DNA of 64,000 nt from Bradyrhizobium manausense (GTDB lineage Bacteria; Pseudomonadota; Alphaproteobacteria; Rhizobiales; Xanthobacteraceae), in assembly GCF_018131105.1 (NCBI RefSeq), contig NZ_JAFCJI010000007.1, forward strand, positions 33,711 to 97,710, in the 5' to 3' direction. Both the position numbers and the translations under genes were made by a program. Below, in pieces: positions 29,001-31,623 of the stretch (its first letter is position 1; each line of letters opens with the position of its first letter). The notes beneath the pieces were generated by a model. It was not told the origin of the DNA. It did no database searches and saw only the letters and a list, made by a program, of their open reading frames with translations.

Positions 29001-30817
29001 ATGGCAAGCGAGTCGCCCGTAACGGTGCTCGTTCCACCGATGTAGGCAAGATCGTCGCGGGTCGCGACATTGATCGCGACCGCAACGCCGACCGCATTGG
29101 TCGCACCGCCGCCGCCACCGGACTCCTTCGTGAACCCGCCATCCGCGCTGGTCGTCACGACGTCGACGGACGCTGCGACGATCGACGCAGCGTCGATGCC
29201 GGCGTTGATGGTTCCATCCTGCAAATAGGCCTTGGTATCGCCCGTATCGACTGCGACCGCGATCGCGCCCGCAAATGTAATGCTTTCGTTGCCGGCATCT
29301 CCGGCTGTCTCTGCGTTGTTGTTGGCAAGCGTCGTCTCGCTCGCATTGTCGCCGCTGCCGCTCTGCGAACTGCCGCCGACCGACGAATTCGCCGTGGTCG
29401 TGATGTCGCGGTCGGTCGTGGCCAGAATGCTGACTCCAGCGCCACCGACGGTCGAATGGTCAACCGATGCGACGGTGTCACCAAAAACCACCGAAACCGC
29501 AACGCCGGCACCGGCTGATCCCGCGCTGCCGTCCGCCGTGGTCGTGGCGTCGAGCTCGCTGCTCGCCTGGAGTGTCGCGGCACCGCCCATGGCGTCCATG
29601 ACGGCGCTGTCCGACACGGCAAGTGTCGCCTTGCTTCCAAATGCCGTAACTGCCACAGCCGCGTCCTTCGACGCGTCGGCATTGTCGGTCGGCGCGGCCG
29701 ATGCGTTGATCGTAACGCTGGATTTGGCGGTCGCGTCGATCTTGCCGCTGGCGCTGACGTTGGTGGTCGCCCCGTGGATCAACACTTCCGGGTCCGCGTC
29801 GCCGGCGACGACCGTAATCTTCAAGAAGCTGTTGTTGACCGACGAAGCGGTCAGCGTGCCATCAACGGTCGCATTGAGAATCAAATCACCATTGGTCGCG
29901 CTAAGCACGGAATCGCCGATGTCGATCTTCGCGCTGGAAAAGCTCGTGACCAATGAGACCAGATGAATCTTGTCGCCGAGATTGTCGTTGATCGCGTCAG
30001 CGATCTTTCCGGTGATCTTGCCGGTGAGGCCAGGATCATCGGTGTTACCCTGAACGGAACCGTCGGCATTGACGTCGAGCGCTGAGTGCGCCGTCAAACT
30101 CACCTTGCCGGATGCGCTCAGATTGGCGCCGGACAGCGTGATCGCCGAGTTCGCGTTGGACAGTATTCCCTGGTTCACGATCGGATCGTTGCCGGCCGTG
30201 GCTTCCGACGTCAGCGTGAGCTCGCCGCCGAAGGTTGCATGTGCGCCGGATGCGATCGCGGAATCGCTCGTGACTTTCAGGCCGAAGCCGACCGCAGCGG
30301 TAGACGCAGACGTGTTGTCCAGCGTGACGGTGTCCTGGAACAGCCTCTGATCGCCGCCGGTAAAATCGATGCTCAGCAAGTGGCCGCCGATCGCGGCGTT
30401 TGCAGTCTCAAAGGACTTGAGATCCAGGTGAATCGTATCGCCGTAAAGATCGTCTCCGCCGTCGCGGTCGATGGTGACGCTGTTGTCACCGACAACGATT
30501 GATTTTGAACCGATGATCGACGCTGTCGAGTTGTCGTAGAGATTGAAGTGGCCTGACTCGGCCTTCAGCGTGAAATCCGTGTGGGTGTTGAGGATTCCGC
30601 CATAGGTGATATCCGCGGACAACAGCAGGCGCGGCTCGATCGCCTCCAGGGTGAAGCTCTGCCGCCGCGGTTTTGCTATCGCGCCCGCGGCACCGCCCGC
30701 GCGGCGGCGCTTTCTACTGTCGCGCCCCGGAAGGATCTCGCGAATGACCTTGTCGAGGAGGGATTCGAACGCGGAGCGCTTGTGAGCTTCCTTGTTCCAG
30801 CGCCAGGCTATACCCAT
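2051..30817 (-). CDS. giant LEPR-XLL / RTX repeat surface protein (9,588 aa)
   Basis: One open frame encodes 9,588 residues, on the order of 0.95 MDa. A basic N-terminus (GRDSRKRRRAGG) leads to the LEPR-XLL motif LEAIEPRLLLSAD at residues 57-69, a sorting-type tag of very large bacterial proteins. Roughly residues 70-4,100 are beta-strand repeats rich in G, A, T, V and N (GVGASVGVNV type), like filamentous adhesins. Then come Calx-beta-like segments (about 5,840-6,105), a family of GDTITRSSGSW modules (about 6,190-7,740), nonapeptide RTX blocks (about 7,785-8,760), two similar jelly-roll-like domains (about 8,900-9,230), a degenerate metallopeptidase-like domain (about 9,260-9,386) and a tail with NHVGQNETQWNPNASLRV. 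Export by the neighbouring T1SS is inferred from the RTX repeats and absence of a signal peptide. The ATG at 30817 has a GGGG ribosome-binding site; an ATG 13 bases upstream is out of frame. Exact function is unknown; adhesin, matrix or surface-layer roles all fit. Confidence 0.9.
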   Translation of the reverse strand: MGIAWRWNKEAHKRSAFESLLDKVIREILPGRDSRKRRRAGGAAGAIAKPRRQSFTLEAIEPRLLLSADITYGGILNTHTDFTLKAESGHFNLYDNSTASIIGSKSIVVGDNSVTIDRDGGDDLYGDTIHLDLKSFETANAAIGGHLLSIDFTGGDQRLFQDTVTLDNTSASTAAVGFGLKVTSDSAIASGAHATFGGELTLTSEATAGNDPIVNQGILSNANSAITLSGANLSASGKVSLTAHSALDVNADGSVQGNTDDPGLTGKITGKIADAINDNLGDKIHLVSLVTSFSSAKIDIGDSVLSATNGDLILNATVDGTLTASSVNNSFLKITVVAGDADPEVLIHGATTNVSASGKIDATAKSSVTINASAAPTDNADASKDAAVAVTAFGSKATLAVSDSAVMDAMGGAATLQASSELDATTTADGSAGSAGAGVAVSVVFGDTVASVDHSTVGGAGVSILATTDRDITTTANSSVGGSSQSGSGDNASETTLANNNAETAGDAGNESITFAGAIAVAVDTGDTKAYLQDGTINAGIDAASIVAASVDVVTTSADGGFTKESGGGGGATNAVGVAVAINVATRDDLAYIGGTSTVTGDSLAIQVLPLDDKQSEFSAEAVSGLGDATSVSFAGSLAINVTLFNHKAYLDNAAQVTLLGSPDVTIEAHADMKNVAKATPHEADAGNPKTGIGASVAFNYGEDTTAAYLDDNVLLTGAKGLTLDAASAHEMETEAKNGSVGGTAVTPVIAISVANDDTHATIGSGGLLTVGADGFNLTSTLTNVVRTSAEGDTEADKTGVGISLALSIVNDDSEATTARNLFTSGGAAAFMSSAISISESSAKASVKGGEDSGDGKKADGKKQDQMDFADTTAKTKTGGSAKGNNGATAPDADTGSGQVDVAGAIAVNIENGSSVASIPDGGHVTATGLITVHSQANVDGHALADGSAVTGEGGTGVGVAVAVNVNNITNQAFVGNGAVVSGSGLNVGAVVADRQIDAPVIAAPVVDAANDTLFVGLDAGLASGDQVKYVGLGGFGLTPADSYFVHVNGDGTIKLYSTTKEDAEDGGATGLVDLTSGGSTTLPNQLWKYISGIPSPIGAISFDPTGTITELDLGEDETVRTGDRVKYDANGGSPLGGLSDNTIYYVIDLTGGHYQFAASLGDAYDGKAIALSGAAPVGQALHDLAHSSRADATSGASGGKIGVGISAAINIVNNDTQAVVGQTPGSLPGTAAVTTSGDNSSVLAVSDESNLATGKPHGDTEGEKAGVGASVGINVITNTVNAQITDGTSWTGSVGTFTVSAASGDFAFTHGENGASSGGVGVGIGVAVLVAQDTTSAYAGTKPVLDSALSATGDVSITASHGGEFLSTTSAKAAAKKVGVGASVTVAVVIEEVSAELARSITTSGGAATVQSTSIVASHAEALASVQGAKSSGNSADTESSNQANSPVSNKGSKTALPTSGGEASKGSEQSSSQSGEGSSGVGIAAAVSVNVLTSDNTAKITHGASLTAAHAVKISAQAENDASAKGTGASLDSSASANIGAGIGLNVVNATNKAFVDSNSSVTGDGITIEAIVPNGGTDDFVVWGVAAAGGTGEGTAIAGSVGINVINNLETEASARSGSHLTSSGGITVTASEDTRIQTLAAAGALSTGGTTVGGAVAVAVVNQSTKAFIESASADAAGAIAVHATATLDPAPIPVSFVDVSFTSIAVAGAASSGGAAVAGAVIVDVFDVTADAHIGAGTQVNQKSILGGGFAHGAGQTLSVQATNETTITNVAGGLGVSTSSAGVGGSLDVEVLNKDTRAYIGNGAHVTLGGGADVTANATETILTVVATLGVGDSAGVAGSFAVVVVDSEDDAYLDNSAHLLAQGAVSITATGGFNATMIAGTVGAGGTAGFGIANSDLIHSATVQAYAGNSSVVTAGGDGVLITAFTSEDVLTIAAAGAAGGTAGVAGSAAVNVFDETTTAYVGDSATITIDNALDPGAQDLTISAKDDTSVISVAGELAFGGDAGVGVGADVGVYTKHTNAFIGSGVNADVLGNIQVTADSSENLVSVSAGAAVGSVGVAVNAGVHVFNLETRAFIGDDPTDGVASAGPGDVHALGSVVLHANDLTDINEIVGTIAGGGVGIGAAAGVNVMNKSTLAFIGAGATVTGDGHGAGLSVNTGRINPDLDTAASNPGNTQTKSFDPNHPNAGGGVGIDTGSAGTKTAATSGDHATLRSKGQVGTPTLGSMDLQNSGSAQDISGKDSSLGGARTTKLDSTPGFHGVAVAATNQDEIRTFSVSFAVGGAAGVAVSAGVDVVNADTEAYVGQGANVNTDTSVNPANPLQSVLVGAGDDFYHLAVAGTIAVAGGAAVAPAVGVNVVTNTTKAHIDSSATVNALADVTVEATARENVVMVGFGIAAGTVGVGGAVDVLSIDNHAWASVGDHATVFAGGDFYLSATDDTHIFELSGALAGGFVGVGASVGVMVLTKDTEAFISDHAHVDALGGAGVADAFDGNIIASGFEKKTPAPGGVIVQAESSEDILHIVAAGGFGYVGASGSVGVTLISSETDAVINDHAFINTLHQDDAHDNQSVYVNAANRLNVQTFVVGVAAGAVGVSGAVDIGSVKNNTKAVIEADAQVNALADIEVNALGKKDITGVDVSGAVGAVGVGGAVSVWSIGSTIKRTAKDNDGNESAKNSTNIGNGEADQDAGSQAQSSSSATTDAIGQFSGGAEFDVAGAVTTGPGAGTINLGASSGLKTGDKVTYSHGVSGTDIGGLTDRGTYYVRDTGGGVFKFYNTHSDAMNDINAIHFSSAGLGGHQIVGNATKFGTQSAASSVNASAPTQTSITKRVNLAILTPPGTSASVEAGATLTAGGKIGVKANESDHITVFTGQIAGGIVGIGAAVSIVSLGDNVTAFADGTLSAGGNIDVNAILDEHFNLHALDGSAGGIAIGAGVVSITDTSLAQASLGNVTKADDVTVNASNTRNITELTGMMQVGAAAAGASYTEVELSGGASATVDGGADIGQTDTVGSLTVSATSDNTADVHAVAVSGGVLLALAVNFAYATDTSGASATIGDLADVKVSNDIHVTAAAIENIDTLVEGFSGGEGLSVGVSITKSDVEPTVTASIGTGTTQAGNVYVKATTNDGKDDQYGASADSQASAGGLIGVVVPGAKSIMLPTIEAEVKSSVNSAGKVEITAVSNNHAVAKSEGAAGGLLGVGASKAEADTGGTTKAHLDGSVANGSGPGASDLTIKATGTETASATAQAVSGGLLSGQSNDSKVIVTPNVSAYISSGGSIVTSGFIDVEAADHPEGDAITKGVGGGFVNLGGSTSYTNIHPTVLAYIDPPAVHAGTSITVSAIADSVQINPPPTYQIKNADGGNGDLVDPLLADPLNNTIQVDNHGLQTGDTVQVPDGAVGGLVSNAADRNGTPIALRTVIAADPSHLAFGAVFDGASADPVTDIITTPSAHNLQNGDLVEYEPIGTGIGGLNPGQVYKVLLIDGTRIKLQDPGFTYTSKEFTPPASGTVISLTGHGFTDGEAVTYHAPVTLSFNSKQVDVSGSLTSYDDPDLGHIANVATLNPANNNNIQYINSATGQVADPGFSNGNLVKYTATSSVPPGPKSGAAKVIGGLQDGQIYQIINAGSTGTDTVQLGAIDTVTITFHNNGAGKGTITRSDGHDWSEFGFQNNQSISISGAGANSGSYTLQSVSGGTLTVTIDDFATDNLNAVNALVQSTTAIALEGNLSLPLTFAKNAGGDTITAAAGFNWADHGFAEKQQITISGTGANNGSYTIALGGVSGNVLTLTAVNQVTNGGFTKTVGDSTIQQLTKLSDFPMTGNGVNLDGQQLYVVNPTNDPDHFSLADSNHVLLTLGILGGGTPGGIHHIGPESIDLTSKGTGQQELRIDLSGAFALNAQLLGPGGTSLSLLSPPTGDGVSSAVANGSGGGFVGVNINDGKVDDNPDVTAYLTAGLVTAGTDVSVTSNAITSATASSKNETGGFVGVGDPTATVNQDDAKHESIAYIGANTRIIAGQNFTLAASTEDHADVSAHSITGGAVGVAIANAHSDITDTTTATVFDDSDILAGNNVKVTANRKVFQNTNAHASGLGFGGDGNATATSTGGSSLTQVEIKPAAAIEGRTVILAALVPEMTVIAHAEGYGTGLVAAGTGESTVTVVSPLKVLLDDSATVTGFEGVDFVTRYGNLDLSKHDVHIESNSFGRATGLFGFVDSTSTNNTTLNSNINGSGNGSPRAKVTAGPRAASGDPDDAGLLHDNNGDAQFAKHLAFDVNTTNGTIDVTRPHDVSRRSLAVGSAGEAGSTTITPQIDFSSDVTILAGRSPDLEIDGSGNIFRAVNVTVDDSATPGESATKTSGQIKSGTIVVNDIRNQDPGDVFFAATSHINGVGGTWEFRDTFDHVLIKNDSSKPLEVNLINVINSTVEPKVDISNTGSRGLTFAIKRTVAPTLVDIESTSASRPSITLNGLIENPIGTTRVVNKAGDILSSASRAADPDAPGLLPADPSSLIRTNILDLEAYAGSIGQNPGDAFGQTPNTNHRVNVDVVDTGSVPAPTQFIAARVSGTDGSIYLGRNQFFNGELVQYHKISGTTLGNLTDNDYYYVIAVDALHIQLAHVNSPTTPITIDLSGTSATDQHSLTPAQRFTVIATGTGAQGFAYLDVRGRERETGAYSVVIDAVKTDGDANLLLRGSVQETSVGQVGGINVIGAPSVDPDYNFYEPDAGPRKNQDVGVFGSNPSHIDSTYLIKALDETGSRTRAGITSKHNIIVAAAKPVAVSPEIIDISAITEIDLNGAPGTPGPSDTHHVDVLTNGWIDLAEKTDDLRVGRIMSTANDVTLHSPRMIIDALNDGIGSEADVTAVNITMTAGDSGITGTASDKSGTGGIGSTDNFLEINVDELYGSGSSLGVLTANDIAVASKANTQGIFITEVVRGLESQSLLGGKGPLDGSGREIDDLEVGLVQTKGDVTLATDPGSIVDARNGGVGADTANVIGNTINLFAEGGNIGDSSGGNDLEIDSQAYGYGTIGARATGSIDLSEALPTTAVGTFYARDAEVVLLQALGIAGGDGDINGNIRFTVRESAVQGEDLHLLDSGSVLFLENAPETMVHGLVNTPNGSILLRVADNVTTEENSQILAGKNVDIYGDFRRTGELSSGVAQFDADTPDDTPDFGTVMHLHGVIAHGPTASGYLTRIFGNADTDQIFFDETWLGGLSGTSSSPIPGGQDQTIPTGGLGPVRLMSFYSGGTTRAYGSNTPTPTTAGIDAQVTFAPNPNGDTITRTDGGTFAGFAIGDVITVESSDPGDPIANNRVYTVTGISAAATVLTLSSARVVTAASNVNVKIKNTRLNPFAPTGDSEDFFVVNQLQSMVYGQTVAATASSDTLTLDGQAGTDTYVINTTGTQGVPGDTDNRNYVINVLDTGGPTDGVNNLSVYGKDNIDPNFIGEGKAFDDIFLLRRTTDIPRESGARPELYANESAFVAVLDFDPTKSGSALTQAQTSDVPGDGTVRTQSVQRINYDSSINGRLMVFGQGGNDYFAVDDEATSTTLDGGAANDTFQIGQIYGYQRDGSTHQPGPLGNTLGGSIVTAADLFPQLANSLTPQSVYGTVATTRGWLSAGATSPLVAEGGSGDDTFSVYSNQAVLRLEGDDGNDLFTVRAFALAQTDPVSGDIVWLDPVQQIAMPKLTKGFSTAAETAIRTGAGNNQVEYNINAPVSVDGGSGFDKLVILGTEFADHIVVTDKGIFGAGLTVTYKNIEVLEVDALEGDDTIDVLSTPPGMAVRVIGGLGNDAINVAGDVAGDVVSRDINGTSSTINQRISTDDGAYKPVVPDGISLSVSRPDQGQVIIDENVPDDLSPGITDVTEGKKINANPGANPADDVYGIRLGHIPVVGTSVYVTISAAMNPEEEHVTGGALVPASGDITDTLGLGDSILLASGNPLAMGDKDKAGLLTPEAYARDIVLNGTLIHVPARAIVLVFDSSNWDTEQYVHVLAVDDQLAEGDRTVAISHTVLSTDPTFDHAIVRNVEVTVHDNDQPAVKVTQLDATVTVPDFVKYPGYGRPVDGVTKVLEGASPLNTPADPPPVTAVDDYFAVELATAPTGTVQVAINPQYLDPSVPKDLRVSLSSTDARFHVVQPALPDQDGVYYITFGPGDTTPVIVTTHAVQRLSTEDAHDTTITASVVDTIAGQLTTDTAYKNAATGINYSGVTLTFAQNATGDTITRSSGSWIADGYKAGQNIIISGTQTIAGGLTNNALFVIKSVDVTGTILTLTTRLTVIPAVENPTALLPVKFRINGSGITQTIDAQVFDDGAAGVFTLESGGSTLVSAGTATQGPGDPDTYTMRLTKVPQTTVNVDVITDGQTDILTNGGQITLQQTGFTQTLTLFSKGNISVGQDPATSAWMITRASGSQLGSFIADGFLPGQTITITGTGPGGVDGTYKIDAAKGSVGDQFIKLTNAGGATLPSVAGTFNSTASQTITITTVKSNGVYDNGNVKYTAADQAFLMFTGNVTVNGAVITRSGIGSFINDNFAAGEIIRLQRNDGTSVGDFTIAAGGVTDTQLTLTATTGLSGMAGDLKGAAISKMLDTLVRTDGSSWLDSGFFEGQLVQITPVGGGTPVLVKIDLITGTDAGKLDKMVLTDHPETDGLNGTIVGPVKYSGRPPSGLLPSTPINVNMVQMAARVEFDPTGGTYAWYTQATIKVQADPYFDIQPGHENLRAFPKSAHTLSGIRGPLAVEGGTTSADRSLVQAVLLPGEANGPFFNIPPQPPETQSIDVLNVYSDGTQGAATGKLSSTSLTGLNMNLAGLDFTAMLGGAHPFGESGVYVGGISYGSIVLTQDPGFPGDPTKHLFVTDASHSTLEVVNLFLGQGNDKLDINGTLIPGPDHNADGTIGLVSEHGGLTTIHGGGNAPLQLIANNGGSLSTYAGTQAGTYQVVRSDGLEWARDGFAVGQQVLLNVGGIVGSYTIIAIGNPPAAEPDASHKPGSALTLLPAVGAPALLDGATNPLGKNQIGTISVIDQLAVVSGQTLGNQATGTLEVSGAAGFNRITRDDGFTWASLGFAVGQQVAFSIGGLLGTRTVLGFDNTTPTSGFGSVLILDGAALAAVSPTTGVVAVSSRNLVSSSAATPFALTKTTIARSDGGNWISDGFAPGQAVAIGGQSGYWLVSGDPTATTLTLQGADLTTLPAVQKVAIVRIGGDTINVNGTSEVVTGNFDVTAPVGPVGGVGGDPAGTTDRLTRNDGHTWDGTSSGDSAFAVGQQVTISATFNFPQVVFARSNSGDTITRSSGNWVSDGFVIGQTIVITDTTSKNTDPSNSGDFLTNNGSFTIANVTATTLTLTAANTVVPTLDFGASEPAKISLYGNFIVTGFADQVGTTGHYKTLLVNGTALPNQAVLPRQTAVPMTINVDAPLVVYGDTSQDGVWYNGVATQQSLGKFANKPQPHMDNVTFTLSSPSIPLVGFDNLTAPAGTVQISAPYTGFNTVSVSDDTFGNLTRADGSSWVTAGFKVNGLVTVNGVSVGTVYGFKSSDPLANPTATDVLVLNNLLPGYAAGSTTQAVKEWNTASIKLASGQYDPGFVPEGLIAIGKTYTSLVFARNGGGDTITRSDAGGSWIADKFAIGQSISISGTTYNDGGGGPNYVITGVTATQLTLAAVQQLTPTAPSTFETARISIDVGTIAEIGTQYQVSFSSSGGQNFITRSSGSWLADGFTTPASPDKAISIAVYGATIETNDQVYKVLNVTATTLTVDKVVTPGGSQPVVISGGPVSRDTLYLANLRPGALALLNGGLPQTNTIVERNRLGQNADFFVFPLAAQYQFDGNDVIDAHGLFTAANGIVDGLLPTVGITAYGGRGDDTIIGSAAGDFLAGGSGNDLIIGGRGGDQIYGDSGINVDVIRRVLTVANAAGSSGAVNVDPILAGNDLIYGDAQGSTATNAFGDYNDIIFADLGDVRQDVSGARDTTKPVDLKPQRIETTLRDIAITSASRQNGKNDIVYGNGGDDVLIGGPGSDALDGGTDRDLIFGDNVTLDRTGHFGNYSNLRFETLSGTKIYSTALSTDTLGAGLDYANGIPQADPRGHGAWGDYLVTMYDTLPDLTKSATVEKSFGDDYIAGGPQDDMIFGQAGNDTVQGDGSIDYVSHILIDNGLGAMIVSASDKLGGRVGVYQTATNIAGNPFRGADNSLLLRPSFDGAADGQDYIEGNAGSDLLLGNQNQDDLIGGNSDMFSLKDPTFVISQSLRPDGSDLIFGGSGVAVARNAIGDATIDASGNITTTANGHANDSDAIVGDNGDIIRLVGVKGNVADPVGLRTVASFTVNADLTNTPIATQVQSFNGFLRFNYDTSTAEGTAYDEAVKIVVRAVRLLDYSPGGPDFNGADPTNPAIAPNDIGAADEIHGESGDDFIYGQLGNDSLYGEGQNDDIIGGYGNDWISGGTGDDGIIGDDGRIYTSRNSLSADPASAKYKVSAGEPLNGVAPLLANDPDPKYSNGNALNEYIFTPGSMQTDTINVSGALKKTVDVTPFSSDPTFNGTKDDFAVVSTKNNGAASDGKTKSHNDDIIFGGLGSDWIHGGSGDDAISGAESLKLSYTQVENAKTLDLTGIAETDYYHPFNPGDALRFNPTDPDGKFTHPHIANRTGEFALYDENNPMRKILLNADGTASSTGSGLEWFLNFDQTEGVLRPGGTTPGNQNQSVTYPAVHDDGNDDIFGDNGNDWIVGGTGRDHTYGGWGNDLLNADDDLTTAGGLNNVPETAPTYEDRAYGGAGKDVLIANTGGDRLIDWVGEYNSYLVPFSEFGMATVSRTMQPFLHHFLYAESLSDGVDATRYSDLNNGALPPVPTKVNDPNPGRNGEPAGELGLVLQQDTAWHAQTGAPTDPQAGNTPGTQRDVLRSASFTGNGGPTGMFAAAGSWSVVSASYSNSLSSVSGDNVSLFDLDTWLPTYYEVPVTLKVGSGGANQNSYVIFDYQAPDNFKYAGIDVTHNTIEIGQRSASGWTDLATLTVKGLGANKQTAFMLTANFATATVTFNGNSLSYTFAGPLNAGMLGLGTNNSATNFTTYAVQRLPFAPTYAVLEDLSDGVANNFAAQTGTWTTTSGTSGRYFAVPPANDAALSTRQLAVAPLSYVEYSATVNANKTGVSAGLTFATTSTNDFLYAGIIAGTNQVVLGHRSNGNWYVDAVASTTITAGTDYNLLVALSEGVTNNVNVVLNGKSVLSFNYNVLVHDGSLGLYARNGNASFDNVLIRGDDIAYAGGGTPQVAALAAPPATDTVVVTSDQLAALVAAAKQAWTAALGPTDPRLSVLDQVTVLIADLPDQMLGATTGSTIVLDAEAAGWGWFVDPTPGNNREFSIRLSGEVSEAAPSSPAAGHMDLLTTLVHEMGNAMGIPEDSGDDVAGMALRAGERRLPEPAEHSAPASAAVLRSAVAAQAVPQMTLIPFAQATTTIAPPLPAVAKADEPSGITLISNILLSPTAGAPQNAQFGRPIGTTEDLGKSFVSLTASLTGGAPKGSTVGQDDLSSPQDDLASPEHHSSRNINSAKETTSINWENSLDAVEHLASGPSNGSQEWLDDFLNHVGQNETQWNPNASLRVRPLSSNSAGHA
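2660..3030 (-). other. degenerate metallopeptidase-like domain in the giant protein
   Basis: This is about residues 9,262-9,386 of the giant protein. It contains LVHEMGNAMGIPEDSG where zinc metallopeptidases have HExxH. The second histidine is Asn (AAT, positions 2711-2713 on the minus strand), one base from a His codon. The upstream stretch VTVLIADLPDQMLG and the DLLTTLVHE context match the peptidase-like domain seen near the end of related LEPR-XLL proteins, recalled from knowledge. Catalysis is unlikely as written. Confidence 0.6.
3130..4130 (-). repeat. two copies of a jelly-roll/LamG-like domain in the giant protein
   Basis: Two consecutive domains share the plan: opening G(T/S)W segment, then KYAGIDVTHNTIEIGQRS or LYAGIIAGTNQVVLGHRS, then G.W.D. 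The first covers roughly 4130-3640, the second roughly 3640-3130. The pattern resembles concanavalin/LamG-type carbohydrate-binding folds. Ligand unknown. Confidence 0.5.
4560..7460 (-). repeat. RTX (hemolysin-type calcium-binding) repeat blocks of the giant protein
   Basis: Several blocks of GGxGxDxxx nonapeptides occur, for example AYGGRGDDTIIGSAAGDFL and GSGNDLIIGGRGGDQIYGD (near 7270-7150), VLIGGPGSDALDGGTDRD (near 6830-6770), FIYGQLGNDSLYGEGQND (near 5640-5580), WIVGGTGRDHTYGGWGND (near 4710-4650). Such repeats form calcium-bound beta rolls after secretion and are the classic mark of T1SS substrates. The blocks are interrupted by long non-RTX inserts. Confidence 0.85.
7600..12250 (-). 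repeat. array of GDTITRSSGSW modules in the giant protein
   Basis: A degenerate module with the core GDTITRSSGSWxxDGF, then GQxIxIxGT, and ending T(G/A)TxLTL recurs many times, e.g. near 12190-12000, 11650-11490, 9010-8810, 8060-7870 and 7770-7590. Spacing varies and the inserts differ. Further copies occur outside the array, near 19860-19390 and 15010-14830. I do not recognise a named family. Confidence 0.65.
12500..13310 (-). other. Calx-beta-like segment of the giant protein
   Basis: Residues about 5,840-6,105 carry features of calcium-binding Calx-beta domains: VIIDENVPDD, YGIRLGHIPVVGTSVYVTI, then VHVLAVDDQLAEGDRTVAIS and VEVTVHDND. A second partial copy follows (YFAVELATAPTGTVQVAI). 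These domains stiffen cell-surface proteins by binding calcium between tandem units. Confidence 0.55.
18300..30610 (-). repeat. N-terminal beta-strand repeat region of the giant protein
   Basis: About 4,100 residues are built of degenerate units of roughly 60-90 residues. A unit contains GVGVAVAVNV-like hydrophobic strands, then TxAxIGxxAxVTAxG, then a polar strand. The composition (Gly, Ala, Val, Thr, Asp, Asn; almost no Cys or aromatic residues) fits a beta-solenoid stalk of a filamentous adhesin. Short inserts carrying YYVIDLTGGHYQFAAS or TYYVRDTGGGVFKFYNT interrupt it. Confidence 0.65.
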
Positions 30818-30881
30818 CGGAATGCCCCATCAAAAAAAATGGACCGAACGGCGAGCAGCAAATTGAGATACGCAAAGACGT

Positions 30882-30902
30882 CTCAAGCAGTACGCGCTTG
30901 AG
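30882..30902. promoter_or_regulatory. inverted repeat in the leader of the giant gene
   Basis: A perfect 7 bp dyad, CTCAAGC (30882-30888) and GCTTGAG (30896-30902), flanks a 7 nt spacer, 65 bp upstream of the giant start codon. It could be an operator or an RNA hairpin in the 5' leader. Confidence 0.4.
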
Positions 30903-31174
30903 GCGAATGTCTAGCGGTGTGTGCCGGGGAGAGATTGAATGCCGGTGCCTTCAACAGCACGTGGCAGAGGAGGAGAAGCTGAGTGCAAACTCTCAAAGGT
31001 GCTAAAATCTTTGATCATCGCAGCGCCTCCTTCGAATGACTATCGGGCGGCTTAAATTCGATTTATGCGTAGTTTAATACGGCTTTAACGACGAAGTTAT
31101 GACACGGTCGCAGTCCGGCTACAAGCGCTTTGGCCCTCACAATTCGGTTGGACAATTCATCGAGGGAGCATAAA

Positions 31175-31197
31175 CAACCACACACAAATTGTGGTTG
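31175..31197. promoter_or_regulatory. 8 bp inverted repeat, candidate operator
   Basis: CAACCACA (31175-31182) and TGTGGTTG (31190-31197) form a perfect dyad around CACAAAT, about 360 bp upstream of the giant gene and downstream of the XRE regulator gene. Size and spacing suit a dimeric HTH protein; binding by the adjacent regulator is only a guess. Confidence 0.4.
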
Positions 31198-31623
31198 CAG
31201 GCCAGCACATGGAGACGGTTCGATCCGCTCAGTTCGCGCGCCTCCTCAACGACTTAGGAAAATGCGCGGCCTGATCAAAATCGTCCGACACGCGGCGAAA
31301 TCATGTAGCCGGAAGTTGTAAATCCTGACTCGCGCTACAAACAGAAGACATATATTGCGCCTGACGGCTTCAATTTCGTGCTTACTCGCGTCTTTCGTCG
31401 AGAGCGCAGACAGTATTCAATTTTTTTTAATCCGTGGATTGCGTAGCGAATGTCACTGCGCGGCTCGCCAAGCGAGCGTCACATCGGACCGTCATCCTTA
31501 CGGCGTGACAAAAATAGCTACCTGGCGAAAAGCCAGAGCGGCTTTGTTGGTGACTATTTCAGTGAGGGAATATGGCGAGCGGACAGTCAACAGGAACAGG
31601 CAGGACGACTCCCATTCCTTCAA

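Larger units (their letters stand above)
30818..31623. promoter_or_regulatory. intergenic leader/promoter region of the giant gene
   Basis: This is an 806 bp gap between the XRE regulator and the giant gene, both on the minus strand. It is clearly more AT-rich than the flanking genes and carries no convincing gene. It contains a T8 run on the minus strand just before the giant start (plus-strand A run 30831-30838) and the dyads listed separately. The promoter of the giant gene must lie here unless transcription comes through from the regulator; I could not fix the start site. Confidence 0.5.

Noticed and set aside
2051..30817. Assembly artefact or fused genes as explanation for the giant frame
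   Set aside because: The frame is free of stops over 28.8 kb, codon use is uniform, and N-terminal tag and C-terminal tail both fit the LEPR-XLL family.
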